Shown: positions 26,456 to 36,069, numbered from the stretch's first letter. The stretch: DNA of 64,000 nt from Bacillota bacterium (GCA_023444055.1 JAEZRV010000065.1:30598-94597); one strand, 5' to 3'. Numbers and translations are program-made. Notes: generated by a model from the letters alone, not told the origin.

Positions 26456-28264
26456 TTACTCTTGCTTCATGTGTTTCAATGGCAATGACAGTGTGACAGT
26501 TGTACCTATTTCCAACTCCGAGCTTATCATTAGGCCACAATCTTCCCCTCCAAATAGCTTAAGTCTCTCATCTACATTCCCAAGACCATAGCCCTTTGTA
26601 TTGATATTTCCTTGGTTTATGATCTTTTCCAGCTGCTCTTGACTCATTCCATGACCATTATCCTTTATAATGATTACTAATTTACCATTTTCCTCTTTTG
26701 CGGTAATATCAAGCCGACCGTCGTTGCCTTGTTTGTGCAGAATTCCATGGTTAAGCGCATTTTCTACTAATGGCTGAAGAGATAATTTGGGGATAAGACA
26801 CTCCATGAGATTATCATCTATATTAATATCTATGATAGAAATATTGCTAAACCTTTTTTGCATAATGCCAATATAAGAACGAATCAGATCCAATTCCTCC
26901 CTAAGAGTAACAACATCTCTTCCTTTGCTCAAACTTAAGCGGAAGTATTTAGAAAAGGCATTAATCATCCATATACTATCGTTCTTATGGTCCTCTAATA
27001 TCATCCACTTGATAGAATCTAACGTGTTGTAAAGAAAATGAGGATTTATTTGTGCTTGTAAAGCTTTTAATTGATAATCGCGAGCTTTCAATTTTGCTTC
27101 ATATGATTCTTCCATTAGTTTTTTGATAGAAACGACCAGATTGTTGGCGTTATTTTCCAATAATGCAAGAGACGTATTATTTTTATTGTTCTGTTCAGTT
27201 AAACTACCAATTTGATCAATGCCTTCATCATTTAGCATCATGATAGCAGTATTGATTCGCTTAACCGTATTCTCGATAATACTAGAATATACCAATATTA
27301 ATGCGATTATAAAAACTACTACAACAGCTATAATCAGGAGAACACGAGTAATATCAAATGAAAAAACATCTGAACCATAAACTGTAGATGAGGGTAGTCT
27401 CATAATAAGGTACCAATTTGTTGCGCTCAGCTTTGAAAATGCCACAAGATCAGCATTTTGACTCATACTTCCGCTAATATGTCCCGTTTCTTCAATTTGT
27501 AGAGTGTTAAGTTCAGTATCAGAAAGACCATTTTTACCAATCAAGCTTGAATCAGGATGGGAGATTATAACGCCACTTGAATCTACCAGATAAATTTCCT
27601 CATCAGTGCTGATACCAGCAGAAAATATCCTGCTAAGCTTGGTCTCCTCAATATCTAATTGCAGTACACTTGCGATTTCATCATAATTGGTTTTGCTGGA
27701 AATTGTCATTCGACAGGATATAATATTTGTTAAGCCTCTTCCTTCATAAACTTGTGCGCCATAGGTTTTTAGCCAAACAACACCTCGTTTGTATGTTTCA
27801 TCGGTTTGCTCTGTAAGCTCAGGCAGGGAATAGAATGTTTCTTGCTGATTTGCATAAATTTTACCGGAAGGCACATATAAACGTATTTTACTAATCATGT
27901 GTTTCCCTTCATAAGCTGAAACCAGAGATTTCAGTTCATCATATTCTTTCAACTGAGTTTCAACATTAGTACTGCCACTTCTAATATAAGGATAGGCTGT
28001 GCTAAGAATTGAAAGTGCACTCTCAGAAATTTGACCAAAACGGTAATCCAAATTGTTTTTTATTTGACTGACTGCTAATTGCATATTGTTGGAAAGCTCA
28101 TTTTCAATGATATTTGCCGAATGAACGGAATACATATATACGATAATTGTAAGCGGTATAACTACACTAAAGGCAAAAAGAGCTATTGCTCGTTTGGATA
28201 AGCGCATCTTATCACTATATATAATTCGAATAGAAAATTTCTCGCGTAACTTAATTCGATTCAT
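26456..28264 (-). CDS. YesM-type sensor histidine kinase
   Basis: This is a 602-aa membrane kinase. A TM segment near residues 26-45, an extracellular Cache-like sensor of about 260 residues, a second TM (LLIIAVVVVFIIALILVY), a linker, then the His_kinase domain with QINPHFLYNTLDSIKWM (phospho-His near residue 407). The HATPase has LVENALNHGI (N box) and GYGLGNVDERL (G box). YesM/YesN pairs control LplABC-type sugar importers in Firmicutes. The frame is open to 28300, but AAAGGA lies just before ATG 28264. It pairs with the regulator at 28304-29923, with 39 bases between. It probably senses the sugar handled by this locus. Confidence 0.92.
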   Translation of the reverse strand: MNRIKLREKFSIRIIYSDKMRLSKRAIALFAFSVVIPLTIIVYMYSVHSANIIENELSNNMQLAVSQIKNNLDYRFGQISESALSILSTAYPYIRSGSTNVETQLKEYDELKSLVSAYEGKHMISKIRLYVPSGKIYANQQETFYSLPELTEQTDETYKRGVVWLKTYGAQVYEGRGLTNIISCRMTISSKTNYDEIASVLQLDIEETKLSRIFSAGISTDEEIYLVDSSGVIISHPDSSLIGKNGLSDTELNTLQIEETGHISGSMSQNADLVAFSKLSATNWYLIMRLPSSTVYGSDVFSFDITRVLLIIAVVVVFIIALILVYSSIIENTVKRINTAIMMLNDEGIDQIGSLTEQNNKNNTSLALLENNANNLVVSIKKLMEESYEAKLKARDYQLKALQAQINPHFLYNTLDSIKWMILEDHKNDSIWMINAFSKYFRLSLSKGRDVVTLREELDLIRSYIGIMQKRFSNISIIDINIDDNLMECLIPKLSLQPLVENALNHGILHKQGNDGRLDITAKEENGKLVIIIKDNGHGMSQEQLEKIINQGNINTKGYGLGNVDERLKLFGGEDCGLMISSELEIGTTVTLSLPLKHMKQE

Positions 28265-28303
28265 AGACATTTCCTTTCTACACACCGATTCCTTATGCAA
28301 TGG

Positions 28304-29923
28304 TTATTGCTCAGAAGATGATATTGAAATATTCCTATATTCACTAGGTGTAATTCCTACATATTTCTTAAACAAACGAGAAAAATAGCTTGGTGATAGA
28401 TAGCCAACTTCATAACATACGTCATACAGTTTAATGTACGGTTCTGACAAAAGCTTCTTTGCTTTCTCAAGCCGGGTCAGAGTCAAATAATCATTTATCG
28501 TAGTTCCTGTGACTTGTTTAAACAATACGCACAAATATGTGGGTGTCAAGTAGACATCCTTTGCCAATGTGCTGATTGATATCTGCTCCTTAAAATGATC
28601 TTCAATGGTTTTCCGCACCTGATTGATGATCGTATGGGAATATGTTTTACTCATGCTGCTCATGAGGGTTGCTACTTCAAAATAAAGCTTTTTAATCAGA
28701 AGGCATTGCTCTTCAAAATTTGAGCAGCATAGAAATTTATCTAAAATTATACGCTGATTGGAATAATCACTTTTTTTATTTATTTTTATATCTGTTACGA
28801 TGCGCGTAGGGAGGAGTAGTATAAAAATCATCAAATTTTGCTCTTCATCATGATGAAATTTTTCTTTTAAAATATTAAAAAGCTCTTCAAGTACCTTGGA
28901 TACCTGTTCAGTGTTTCCACTGCTCAAACATTCCTGCAAACTTTTTTCAGCGTTTTGTTTATATTCCTTCAGACTATCATCCATTTCATATTTATCAACG
29001 GAAATAGCCAGTTCGTCATCGAGTAAATACCGTTTACTTATGGCATTTGAAGCATTTTCATAGGATGTTTTTATATTTTCAAGACCCTTGAATCTGTCAC
29101 TGATACCAATGCATACAGGTATATTCATGTTGCCATTGAGACGTTCGTTTAGATTTTCAGAAACTTCAAGGAGTGTCTCCTCAAATTCATCTTCCAATAA
29201 GGATAGTATCATTACATATTCGCCTTGTTTATTTTCAAAACAAATAGTATCACTATATTGCTTACCAACTTCTATACATTCATTTTTTATTTGGAGAGAT
29301 AAAAGCTGGCGCTCACGTTCTGATAAGACATTAAATGTGCTGTAAACGTGCTGTATCTGTATTACTAGTACGCAGTAGTGCATTTCATTACTTAAAGGAA
29401 TATTTAAAAATGCTATACGTTCCTTCATTATATCTGGATTTTCGAAATCATCACGAATCAATGTGATAAAAAAACGCTCCTGCAGAAGTGGAAAGCTCTG
29501 ATTCAAGAGGTTTTCCATATCAGCCAAGTTTTTTTTACTCTTATTCTCCATATTCATAATATTTACTACACGACTAACTGTCTCTTTAAGTTCGTCTAAA
29601 TCAATGGATTTGAGAATATAGTCTATAGCCTCGACTTTAAGTGCCTTTTTAAGGTAGATTATATCATCATGGCCACTAATAAATATTATCTTTATGTCTG
29701 GATATAGCTCTCGTAAATTTTTTGCCAATGTTATTCCGTCCATATAAGGCATGAGGACATCAGTAAGCACAAGGTCAATGTGATTATCCTTCACAAACTG
29801 AAATGCCTTCTGTCCATCAGGAAGATCAGCAACGATTTCTATATTATAGGCATTCCAATCAAAATGTTTTTTTAAGCCTTGACGTACCAAATCTTCATCA
29901 TCAACAATAATAGCTTTATACAT
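28304..29923 (-). CDS. YesN-type response regulator, REC plus AraC domain
   Basis: This is a 539-aa regulator. The receiver domain occupies residues 1-120, with acidic Asp9/Asp10 and phospho-acceptor Asp55 in LVLTDVLMPYMDG. A long helical central region follows. The C-terminal 100 residues are an AraC helix-turn-helix pair (ISTLAKDVYLTPTYLCVLFKQVTGTTINDYL and the second helix ending SRLFKKYVGITPSEYR). GGAGG precedes ATG 29923. It is transcribed away from the flavoenzyme-epimerase operon at 30524. As the only regulator in the locus, it is the likely activator of both arms. Confidence 0.93.
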   Translation of the reverse strand: MYKAIIVDDEDLVRQGLKKHFDWNAYNIEIVADLPDGQKAFQFVKDNHIDLVLTDVLMPYMDGITLAKNLRELYPDIKIIFISGHDDIIYLKKALKVEAIDYILKSIDLDELKETVSRVVNIMNMENKSKKNLADMENLLNQSFPLLQERFFITLIRDDFENPDIMKERIAFLNIPLSNEMHYCVLVIQIQHVYSTFNVLSERERQLLSLQIKNECIEVGKQYSDTICFENKQGEYVMILSLLEDEFEETLLEVSENLNERLNGNMNIPVCIGISDRFKGLENIKTSYENASNAISKRYLLDDELAISVDKYEMDDSLKEYKQNAEKSLQECLSSGNTEQVSKVLEELFNILKEKFHHDEEQNLMIFILLLPTRIVTDIKINKKSDYSNQRIILDKFLCCSNFEEQCLLIKKLYFEVATLMSSMSKTYSHTIINQVRKTIEDHFKEQISISTLAKDVYLTPTYLCVLFKQVTGTTINDYLTLTRLEKAKKLLSEPYIKLYDVCYEVGYLSPSYFSRLFKKYVGITPSEYRNISISSSEQ

Positions 29924-30197
29924 AAATTTTCCTCCTTCAGATAATATCTATTATTAAAATTATATATATTTATATATCGTAATGAGTTTGTATTAATTTG
30001 CATGTTCTATATAAATCCTATGTCCTAGAATGGGATAGGTACCATAGAAATCATGCTTTGATTATTGCATTATGCGATGATTTGAAATTTATTTAGTTTA
30101 CTAAAAATGAATAGACACCTGAATATAGTTTAGAACATATTACAAATATAAAAGGAATCTATTTTGTCAAGTATACCACAGTAGATTACTACGCAAC

Positions 30198-30235
30198 AAA
30201 CTTATTAATTCCCATTTATAGAAATTAATAAGTTT
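30198..30235. repeat. 13-bp perfect inverted repeat in divergent region
   Basis: AAACTTATTAATT at 30198-30210 and its exact complement at 30223-30235 are separated by 12 bases. It is about 130 bases upstream of the rightward promoter. It may be an operator or a hairpin ending an upstream transcript. Confidence 0.75.
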
Positions 30236-30366
30236 CAGATAAGCAAATTCCAAATAGCTATATCATAAACTGTAATATTTGTTGCAAATTGAATAGATAT
30301 AAACTACTAAGTAATGTACTATTTGTTTAAAAACTATAACTATCCTTCACTCATTTTTCTGTTTTG

Positions 30367-30394
30367 TTGACTTGAAAATATTAAATGCTATATT
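30367..30394 (+). promoter_or_regulatory. promoter of flavoenzyme-epimerase operon
   Basis: TTGACT at 30367-30372, a 16-base spacer ending TGC, and TATATT at 30389-30394. The 5' leader to the first start codon is about 120 bases. Confidence 0.6.
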
Positions 30395-30523
30395 TAAAGA
30401 AAATACATCTTTTTTTTATTCAATTGAAAGGATATTCTCCAACGCTAAGAAATAGTGATTACAAATTTATTATATTGCCATTTTATTTGTTAACATAAAC
30501 AATATGATTCATAGGAGGATAGC

Positions 30524-31897
30524 ATGAGTGAAATTCAATACACAAAAACCATTAAAACCATAATTGAAACAGATGTCCTTGTAATAGGAGGAGGCACTGC
30601 TGGCTTTGGAGCGGCAGTAGCAGCGGCACGTAATGGAGCAAAGACACTTCTTATTGAGCGCTTAAGCATGCTCGGTGGTATGGCTACAACAGGTCTGGTG
30701 GGTCCATTTATGACTTGCTATGATAACGATGCAGAGGAACAATTAGTGAAGGGCATCTTTGACGAACTTTGTCTGAGAACTGAAGCCCGAGGTGGTGCTA
30801 TTCATCCTTCGAAGGTGGAGGGAATGACTTCCTATTCTTCTTATTATATGGCAAGTCATAGACATGTCACCCCATATCAATCAGAGGTTCTTGCAGTTGT
30901 GATGGAAGAAATGCTTGAAGAATCAGGTGCACAAATACTCTTCAATGTGCAGGTTACTGATTGTATCACTAAGGATGGAAAGATAGATTATGTAATCGTC
31001 AATATGAAGGAAGGTATTGCAGCAATTCGTGCAAAGCTATTCATAGACTGCACTGGTGATGCTGATGTGGCGTATTTTGCAGGAGTTCCTACATGGCTTG
31101 GCAAAAAGGATACGGGTGTTATGCAGCCTACCACTCTTTTCTTTGAAGTAGGTAATATTGATCGTGAAAGATATCTAGGAGAGTTAGAGGCCAATAAGTC
31201 CAATCTGGATAACCACATTGCCAATTGTTTTGCACAGTATGTGGAGGAGGCCAAGAGTAACGGTGACTGGACACTTGACCGCAATGAATTAGGTAACTAT
31301 GAGCAAAACATATCTGGAAGATGGAAGATAAATACCACTCGTATTGCCCATATTGATGCTACAAAAACATCAGATATAACTAAAGCTCTTATAGAAGGTA
31401 GGCGCCAAGTACAGGAAGTGGTTGCATTTATGAAAAAATATCTCCCTGGCTGCGAGGATATTCAGCTTATTCAGGTAGCTACCGCACTTGGTGTTCGTGA
31501 GACACGGCACATTGTTGGAAAATACGAGCTTACAGCAGAGGATGTACTTTCGCGTAAGCATTTCGATGATGCAATATGCACCTTTGGATATGCCATAGAT
31601 GTACACAATTCAACAGGAGGTGGTGTTACATTTACCTGTGTTGATAAATACTACACTATACCCTACCGCTGTCTGATCCCTGATAACTGCGACAATATGC
31701 TTGTTGCAGGACGCAGTATATGTGGTTCCTCAGAGGCCGCGGCAAGCTACAGAGTTATGCCCGCATGCATAGCTATGGGACAGGCGGCAGGTACAGCAGC
31801 TGCAATAGCACTAAAAAGTGGTGTTCGTCCTGAGGATGTGGATGTTATTAATCTTCGGAATACTCTGATTGAACAAGGTGCTGTTATTAAGGAATAA
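30524..31897 (+). CDS. FAD-dependent oxidoreductase, FAD_oxidored family
   Basis: This is a 457-aa flavoprotein. TDVLVIGGGTAGFGAAVAAA and LLIERLSMLGGMATTGLVGPF form the FAD site. FIDCTGDADVAYFAGV, LGVRETRHIVGKYELTAEDV and AGRSICGSSEAAASYRVMPAC complete the family pattern. It is most like the 21059-22432 paralogue (same TGLVGPFMT and EARGGAIHPSKV-type segments), which suggests a duplication split across the two arms of the locus. GGAGG precedes the ATG. It is the first gene of the rightward operon, which ends with the epimerase and an SDR enzyme. Confidence 0.88.
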   Translation: MSEIQYTKTIKTIIETDVLVIGGGTAGFGAAVAAARNGAKTLLIERLSMLGGMATTGLVGPFMTCYDNDAEEQLVKGIFDELCLRTEARGGAIHPSKVEGMTSYSSYYMASHRHVTPYQSEVLAVVMEEMLEESGAQILFNVQVTDCITKDGKIDYVIVNMKEGIAAIRAKLFIDCTGDADVAYFAGVPTWLGKKDTGVMQPTTLFFEVGNIDRERYLGELEANKSNLDNHIANCFAQYVEEAKSNGDWTLDRNELGNYEQNISGRWKINTTRIAHIDATKTSDITKALIEGRRQVQEVVAFMKKYLPGCEDIQLIQVATALGVRETRHIVGKYELTAEDVLSRKHFDDAICTFGYAIDVHNSTGGGVTFTCVDKYYTIPYRCLIPDNCDNMLVAGRSICGSSEAAASYRVMPACIAMGQAAGTAAAIALKSGVRPEDVDVINLRNTLIEQGAVIKE

Positions 31898-32018
31898 TTT
31901 TTTTGTATTATATGTATTAATATGTAGATTTCAAAAATATGCAAGAATATGTAAACTAATGTTTTATCTTTTCTTGCAATGTTATAACATAAATTTTATA
32001 AATGAAGGAGTCTAAACT

Positions 32019-33395
32019 ATGAAAAACCTCCAAAAAAAATATGATGTTGTTGTCATCGGCGGTGGTCCAGGTGGGATACCTGCAGCAATTGCAGCAAGCA
32101 GAAATGGTGCAAAAGTACTTTTGGTAGAGAAGAATGGATATCTTGGTGGCAATTTAACCATAGGCCTACCATTACTAGGGTATTTAGACAAAGATGGTAA
32201 ACCTGTTACAGCTGGTATTGCACAGGAACTTGTTGATGAACTGAAAAAACGTAATTCCTGTACAGATCATTATCAATGCCCAATGCATAACTCTATAACT
32301 CTCTATGACCACGAGATTTTTAAAGTCGTTGCATTTGAAATGTGTCTTAATGCAGGCGTTGAAATGCTCCTGCATACTGAAATTATTGATGCAAACGTTG
32401 AGAATGGTAAGATTAAAACAGTTACTCTATTTGGAAAGGGTTATCATATTGAGGTGGAGGCTGCTGTATTTATTGATGCCAGCGGAGATGGTGACTTGGG
32501 CTATATGGCTGGTGCTACCTACAACATGGGGCAAAAAGACACTGGTGCATTGCAGCCGCCTACTCTTATGTTTACTTTAGGTAACGTTAATACCGATAAA
32601 ACAATAGAATTCGTAGCAAGTGATCCAGAACAGATGCGTTTATGCGATACAATTGAGTGTGACTTTGATAAATACAACGCTGATTTTTTTCGTTCAAACC
32701 CGCACTACCATGTTATGGTAGGTTTACGTAAGCTCTTCCTGGAGCTTAAAGCAAAAGGCGAGTTGCCTGTTGACCGGGATACCTTTATTTACATCAAAAG
32801 TCTGATTCCTGGCGAGGTACATATTAATACTACTCGTCACCTTGGAATAAATGGTAGTGATGTACTTGATTTAACTCAAGCGGAAATTGAGGGGCATTTA
32901 CAGATTCCAAAGCTGGTGGAAACACTTAAAAAGTATGTACCCGGATTTGAGAATTGCTATATAACTCAAATATATCCTTCTTTGGGTATTCGTGAAACAC
33001 GCCGCTTTTCAGGTCTCTGTGAGCTAACTGAGGATAAAATTATGGTGGGCGACGTGCCAGCAGATACAGTAGCACTAGGTTCATACATCATTGACATACA
33101 TGAGGGTAACGGTGCAGGTACTATCGTAAAGCGTATAAAGCCCTACGGTATCCCATATGGATGTACAGTAAGTAAGGATATTGATAACCTAATGCTAAGC
33201 GGAAGATGCGCTTCCTTGGATGCTGTTGTTATGAGTTCTGCAAGGGTTATGCCAACTTGTATGGCTATTGGTGAGGCGGCAGGTGTAGGTGCTGCACTAG
33301 CAGTTAAGCAGGATATCCTTCCAGCTTCAGTGAACGTGAAAGAAGTTCGCAGCATTCTTCGCAATGCCAACGTAATATTGGAACCTGCTGAGTAA
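32019..33395 (+). CDS. FAD-dependent oxidoreductase, FAD_oxidored family
   Basis: This is a 458-aa flavoprotein. YDVVVIGGGPGGIPAAIAAS, LVEKNGYLGGNLTIGLPLLGYLD, FIDASGDGDLGYMAGA, LGIRETRRFSGLCELTEDKI and SGRCASLDAVVMSSARVMPTC mark it as family member number five in the locus. It carries the GGNLT variant, like the 19676-20983 protein. AAGGAG precedes the ATG, 121 bases after the previous gene. The different substrate-side segments (LPLLGYLDKDGKP instead of VGPFMTCYD) suggest a different substrate or step from its neighbour. Confidence 0.88.
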   Translation: MKNLQKKYDVVVIGGGPGGIPAAIAASRNGAKVLLVEKNGYLGGNLTIGLPLLGYLDKDGKPVTAGIAQELVDELKKRNSCTDHYQCPMHNSITLYDHEIFKVVAFEMCLNAGVEMLLHTEIIDANVENGKIKTVTLFGKGYHIEVEAAVFIDASGDGDLGYMAGATYNMGQKDTGALQPPTLMFTLGNVNTDKTIEFVASDPEQMRLCDTIECDFDKYNADFFRSNPHYHVMVGLRKLFLELKAKGELPVDRDTFIYIKSLIPGEVHINTTRHLGINGSDVLDLTQAEIEGHLQIPKLVETLKKYVPGFENCYITQIYPSLGIRETRRFSGLCELTEDKIMVGDVPADTVALGSYIIDIHEGNGAGTIVKRIKPYGIPYGCTVSKDIDNLMLSGRCASLDAVVMSSARVMPTCMAIGEAAGVGAALAVKQDILPASVNVKEVRSILRNANVILEPAE

Positions 33396-33470
33396 AATCA
33401 GTAATATCAGCATAGTGAGTATTGTTCAGATATATTGAACTGATATTGTGCCTTTAAGGAGATTACTAAA

Positions 33471-34343
33471 ATGAAACATGGTATTTATTACGCATATTGG
33501 GAGCAAGAATGGGAAGCAGACTACAAATATTACATTGAGAAGGTTGCAAAACTTGGTTTTGATATACTTGAAATAGCTGCCTCACCAATACCTTTTTACA
33601 GTGACAACCAGATTAATGAACTTAAAGCATGTGCGAGTGGAAATGGAATTATTCTTACGGTAGGTCATGGGCCTAGTGCAGAACAAAACTTGTCTTCCCC
33701 TGACCCTGCTATTCGAAAAAATGCTAAAGCCTTTTATATTGATTTGCTTAAACGTCTTTATAAGTTAGATGTACATTTGATAGGTGGGGCTATATATTCC
33801 TATTGGCCTGTGGATTATACAAAGACAATTGACAAAAAAGGAGATTGGGAACGTAGCGTTAAAGGTGTTCGTGAGGTTGCCAAGGTGGCAGAAGCTTGTG
33901 GAGTAGATTTTTGCCTTGAGGTATTAAATAGATTTGAGAATTATTTAATCAACACTGCACAGGAGGGCGTGGATTTTGTAAAAGAGGTTGGGCATAGCAG
34001 TGTAAAGGTAATGCTTGATACCTTCCATATGAATATTGAGGAAGATAGTATCGGAGGTGCTATAAGAACTGCAGGCTCATACTTGGGCCATTTACACACA
34101 GGAGAATGTAATCGTAAAGTCCCTGGTAGAGGAAGAATACCATGGAACGAAATTGGTGAAGCACTGGCTGATATAGGCTATACTGGCAACATTGTTATGG
34201 AACCCTTTGTTAGAATGGGCGGAACTGTTGGATCCAATATTAAGGTTTGGCGCGATATTAGCAATGGTGCAGATGAGGCAAGGTTAGACAGAGAAGCGCA
34301 GGCTGCACTTAATTTTTCTAGATATATGTTAGAAAACTGCTAA
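33471..34343 (+). CDS. D-psicose (D-allulose) 3-epimerase
   Basis: This is a 290-aa TIM-barrel epimerase that inverts C3 of ketohexoses (D-psicose and D-fructose). The metal-binding and catalytic residues are at the positions known for the Clostridium cellulolyticum enzyme: Glu150 (CLEVLNRFEN), Asp183 (MLDTFHMN), His209 (GHLHTGECNR) and Glu244 (VMEPFV). The whole chain matches that enzyme as I remember it with few differences. AAGGAG precedes the ATG. It is third in the rightward operon, after two flavoenzymes and before an SDR. The physiological substrate in this locus may be another sugar. The superfamily also contains C-glycoside-cleaving enzymes. Confidence 0.93.
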   Translation: MKHGIYYAYWEQEWEADYKYYIEKVAKLGFDILEIAASPIPFYSDNQINELKACASGNGIILTVGHGPSAEQNLSSPDPAIRKNAKAFYIDLLKRLYKLDVHLIGGAIYSYWPVDYTKTIDKKGDWERSVKGVREVAKVAEACGVDFCLEVLNRFENYLINTAQEGVDFVKEVGHSSVKVMLDTFHMNIEEDSIGGAIRTAGSYLGHLHTGECNRKVPGRGRIPWNEIGEALADIGYTGNIVMEPFVRMGGTVGSNIKVWRDISNGADEARLDREAQAALNFSRYMLENC

Positions 34344-34395
34344 CTTTAGTCAATGCAAAGATGTTTATCCCAAATAAATGAGGAGAATGAATAGT

Positions 34396-35160
34396 ATGGA
34401 TATTATTAGTAAATTTAATCTCAGGGGAAAGAAATCATATGTAACTGGTGGAGCAAGGGGAATAGGAAAATGTGCTGCGATTGCACTAGCAGAAGCCGGA
34501 GCTGATGTGGCAATAGTCGACATGGATATTATTGAGGCAGAAAAGACTGCAAAAGAACTAGAAGTATTTGGAGTGAAAAGTATTGCACTAAAGACAAATG
34601 TTACAGACCCATATGATGTTAATAAAATGATTGATACAATATTAGAAGCATTTGGTACAATAGATATTGCTTTTAACAATGCAGGGATATGCAATAATGT
34701 AAAAGCTGAAGAAATGTCCTATGAAGCATGGAAAAAGGTTATAGACGTAAATTTGACCGGTGTATTTCTAACATCACAAGCAGCAGGGCGTGTCATGATA
34801 AAAAACGGCAAGGGAAGCATAATAAATACAGCATCAATGTCAGGACATATTGTTAATACACCTCAGCCACAGAGTGCTTACAATGCATCTAAGGCGGGAG
34901 TAATAATGCTTACAAAATCATTGGCTGTTGAATGGGCATCATACAATGTCAGAGTTAACTGTATAAGTCCAGGTTATATAGGTACGGAGATGACACTTAA
35001 GGCTACAGATTGGATTCCTTCATGGATTCAGGCTACACCGGTAAAACGCATGGGTACTCCTGAGGAACTACAAGGTGCTGTTATTTATCTTGCAAGTGAT
35101 GCATCTAGTTTTACTACTGGTTCTGATATAGTAATCGATGGTGCCTTTACTTGTATTTAA
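34396..35160 (+). CDS. short-chain dehydrogenase/reductase
   Basis: This is a 254-aa SDR. The cofactor motif TGGARGIGKCAA, an acidic residue after strand 2 (VDMD, indicating NAD preference), NNAG, the active-site Ser in NTASMSG and YNASK (Tyr and Lys) are all intact. It resembles sorbitol, mannitol or sorbose reductases of the classical SDR group. The frame is open from 34378, but AGGAG lies inside that extension. ATG 34396 is the better start. It is the last gene of the rightward operon, 53 bases after the epimerase, and could interconvert the epimerised ketose with a polyol. Confidence 0.87.
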   Translation: MDIISKFNLRGKKSYVTGGARGIGKCAAIALAEAGADVAIVDMDIIEAEKTAKELEVFGVKSIALKTNVTDPYDVNKMIDTILEAFGTIDIAFNNAGICNNVKAEEMSYEAWKKVIDVNLTGVFLTSQAAGRVMIKNGKGSIINTASMSGHIVNTPQPQSAYNASKAGVIMLTKSLAVEWASYNVRVNCISPGYIGTEMTLKATDWIPSWIQATPVKRMGTPEELQGAVIYLASDASSFTTGSDIVIDGAFTCI

Positions 35161-35187
35161 ATCCTTTACAATTTAAATTTTAAAGAG

Positions 35188-35235
35188 ACTGTAGGAATAT
35201 ATGTGTAATTAGCATGTAAAATTCCTACAGTTTTT
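35188..35235 (+). terminator. terminator of the rightward operon
   Basis: ACTGTAGGAAT at 35188-35198 pairs with ATTCCTACAGT at 35221-35231, followed by TTTT. Confidence 0.8.
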
Positions 35236-35342
35236 AATTTAGTAATGTTTATTTAATTTTTATGATTTCTTTTACATAAATAAGGGTAATATAATTTTAT
35301 AAAATTTGCGGAACTAATACTGTTTAAAGGGGTGGTGCTATC

Positions 35343-35702
35343 ATAATAACTGGAAAATTAATACAAAGAAAACAGGCAATTTATGCAATTGAAAATGGAG
35401 AGTTCGAGACTGACATATTAGCATCGACAAACAAGGTGATTATAATTCTTACTCAGGACTGGTGTCCACAGTGGACGGGTATGAAGAGTTGGATTGATAC
35501 ACTTGAGCTTGATGAAGATATTGATATATATGAGCTTGAATATAACAGAGTAGATTATTTCAATGAATTTATGACGTTTAAAGAAAATCATTGGAAAAAT
35601 TACAATGTACCTTACGTAAGATACTATAAAGAAGGCAAATTTGTTAAGGATACAAATTATATAAGCGAATCAAGGTTTATTGAAATTGTTAGGGATTTAT
35701 AA
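35343..35702 (+). CDS. thioredoxin-like small protein, non-standard start codon
   Basis: From GTG 35436 the frame gives only 88 aa. The same frame is open back to a stop near 35324, and the upstream part reads as real coding sequence (TGKLIQRKQAIYAIENGEFE). A strong ribosome site AAAGGGGTGG lies at about 35326-35335. No ATG, GTG or TTG occurs between it and 35436, so initiation at ATC 35340 or ATA 35343 (119 aa) is proposed. The core LTQDWCPQWTG followed by NVPYVRYYKEGKFV has a thioredoxin-fold look, with a single active-site Cys (WCPQW) and the cis-Pro-like VPYV. Function is unknown. Confidence 0.6.
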   Translation: MITGKLIQRKQAIYAIENGEFETDILASTNKVIIILTQDWCPQWTGMKSWIDTLELDEDIDIYELEYNRVDYFNEFMTFKENHWKNYNVPYVRYYKEGKFVKDTNYISESRFIEIVRDL

Positions 35703-35909
35703 TGTGTGCGTGGGATAAAACTCGAGATGAGCTGTTAGTGATCCAAGCAATTATTTTGATAATAAACCATATATGAGTTTGAGCATTTATAATTTTAATG
35801 TGTAATTTGAGTATTAAAATCCATATTAACATACTATGATTTTAAACAATGGTGCAAAAAACATGAAAATCAGACTTAAAATAGGGTAGAAATCGTTTGC
35901 GGCGTATTA
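35703..35909. other. intergenic stretch before ilv promoter
   Basis: No gene or strong structure is seen between the small thioredoxin-like gene and the ilv promoter. Confidence 0.4.
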
Positions 35910-35938
35910 TTGACGGTATATTATTTAAATGCTATAAT
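35910..35938 (+). promoter_or_regulatory. promoter of ilv-leu leader
   Basis: TTGACG at 35910-35915, 17 bases ending TGC, and TATAAT at 35933-35938. A near-consensus extended promoter. The transcript would carry about 410 bases of leader to the T-box terminator. Confidence 0.8.
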
Positions 35939-36069
35939 AACTTTAACCTAAAGAAATTTCAAGATTTTTGAAAATATAGGTTTAACAAATAAAGAAATTA
36001 CATTAAAAATACTATTATATATTATGAACATAAAAAGTGAATAGATTAACAGGATCAAATCTACTTGTT

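Larger units (their letters stand above)
29924..30523. other. 600-bp divergent regulatory region
   Basis: No gene is seen here. The region separates the YesN gene from the rightward flavoenzyme operon. It holds a 13-bp inverted repeat (30198-30235) and a good promoter (30367-30394), and is otherwise very AT-rich. AraC-type binding sites are expected here, but I found no clear direct repeats to assign. Confidence 0.5.
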
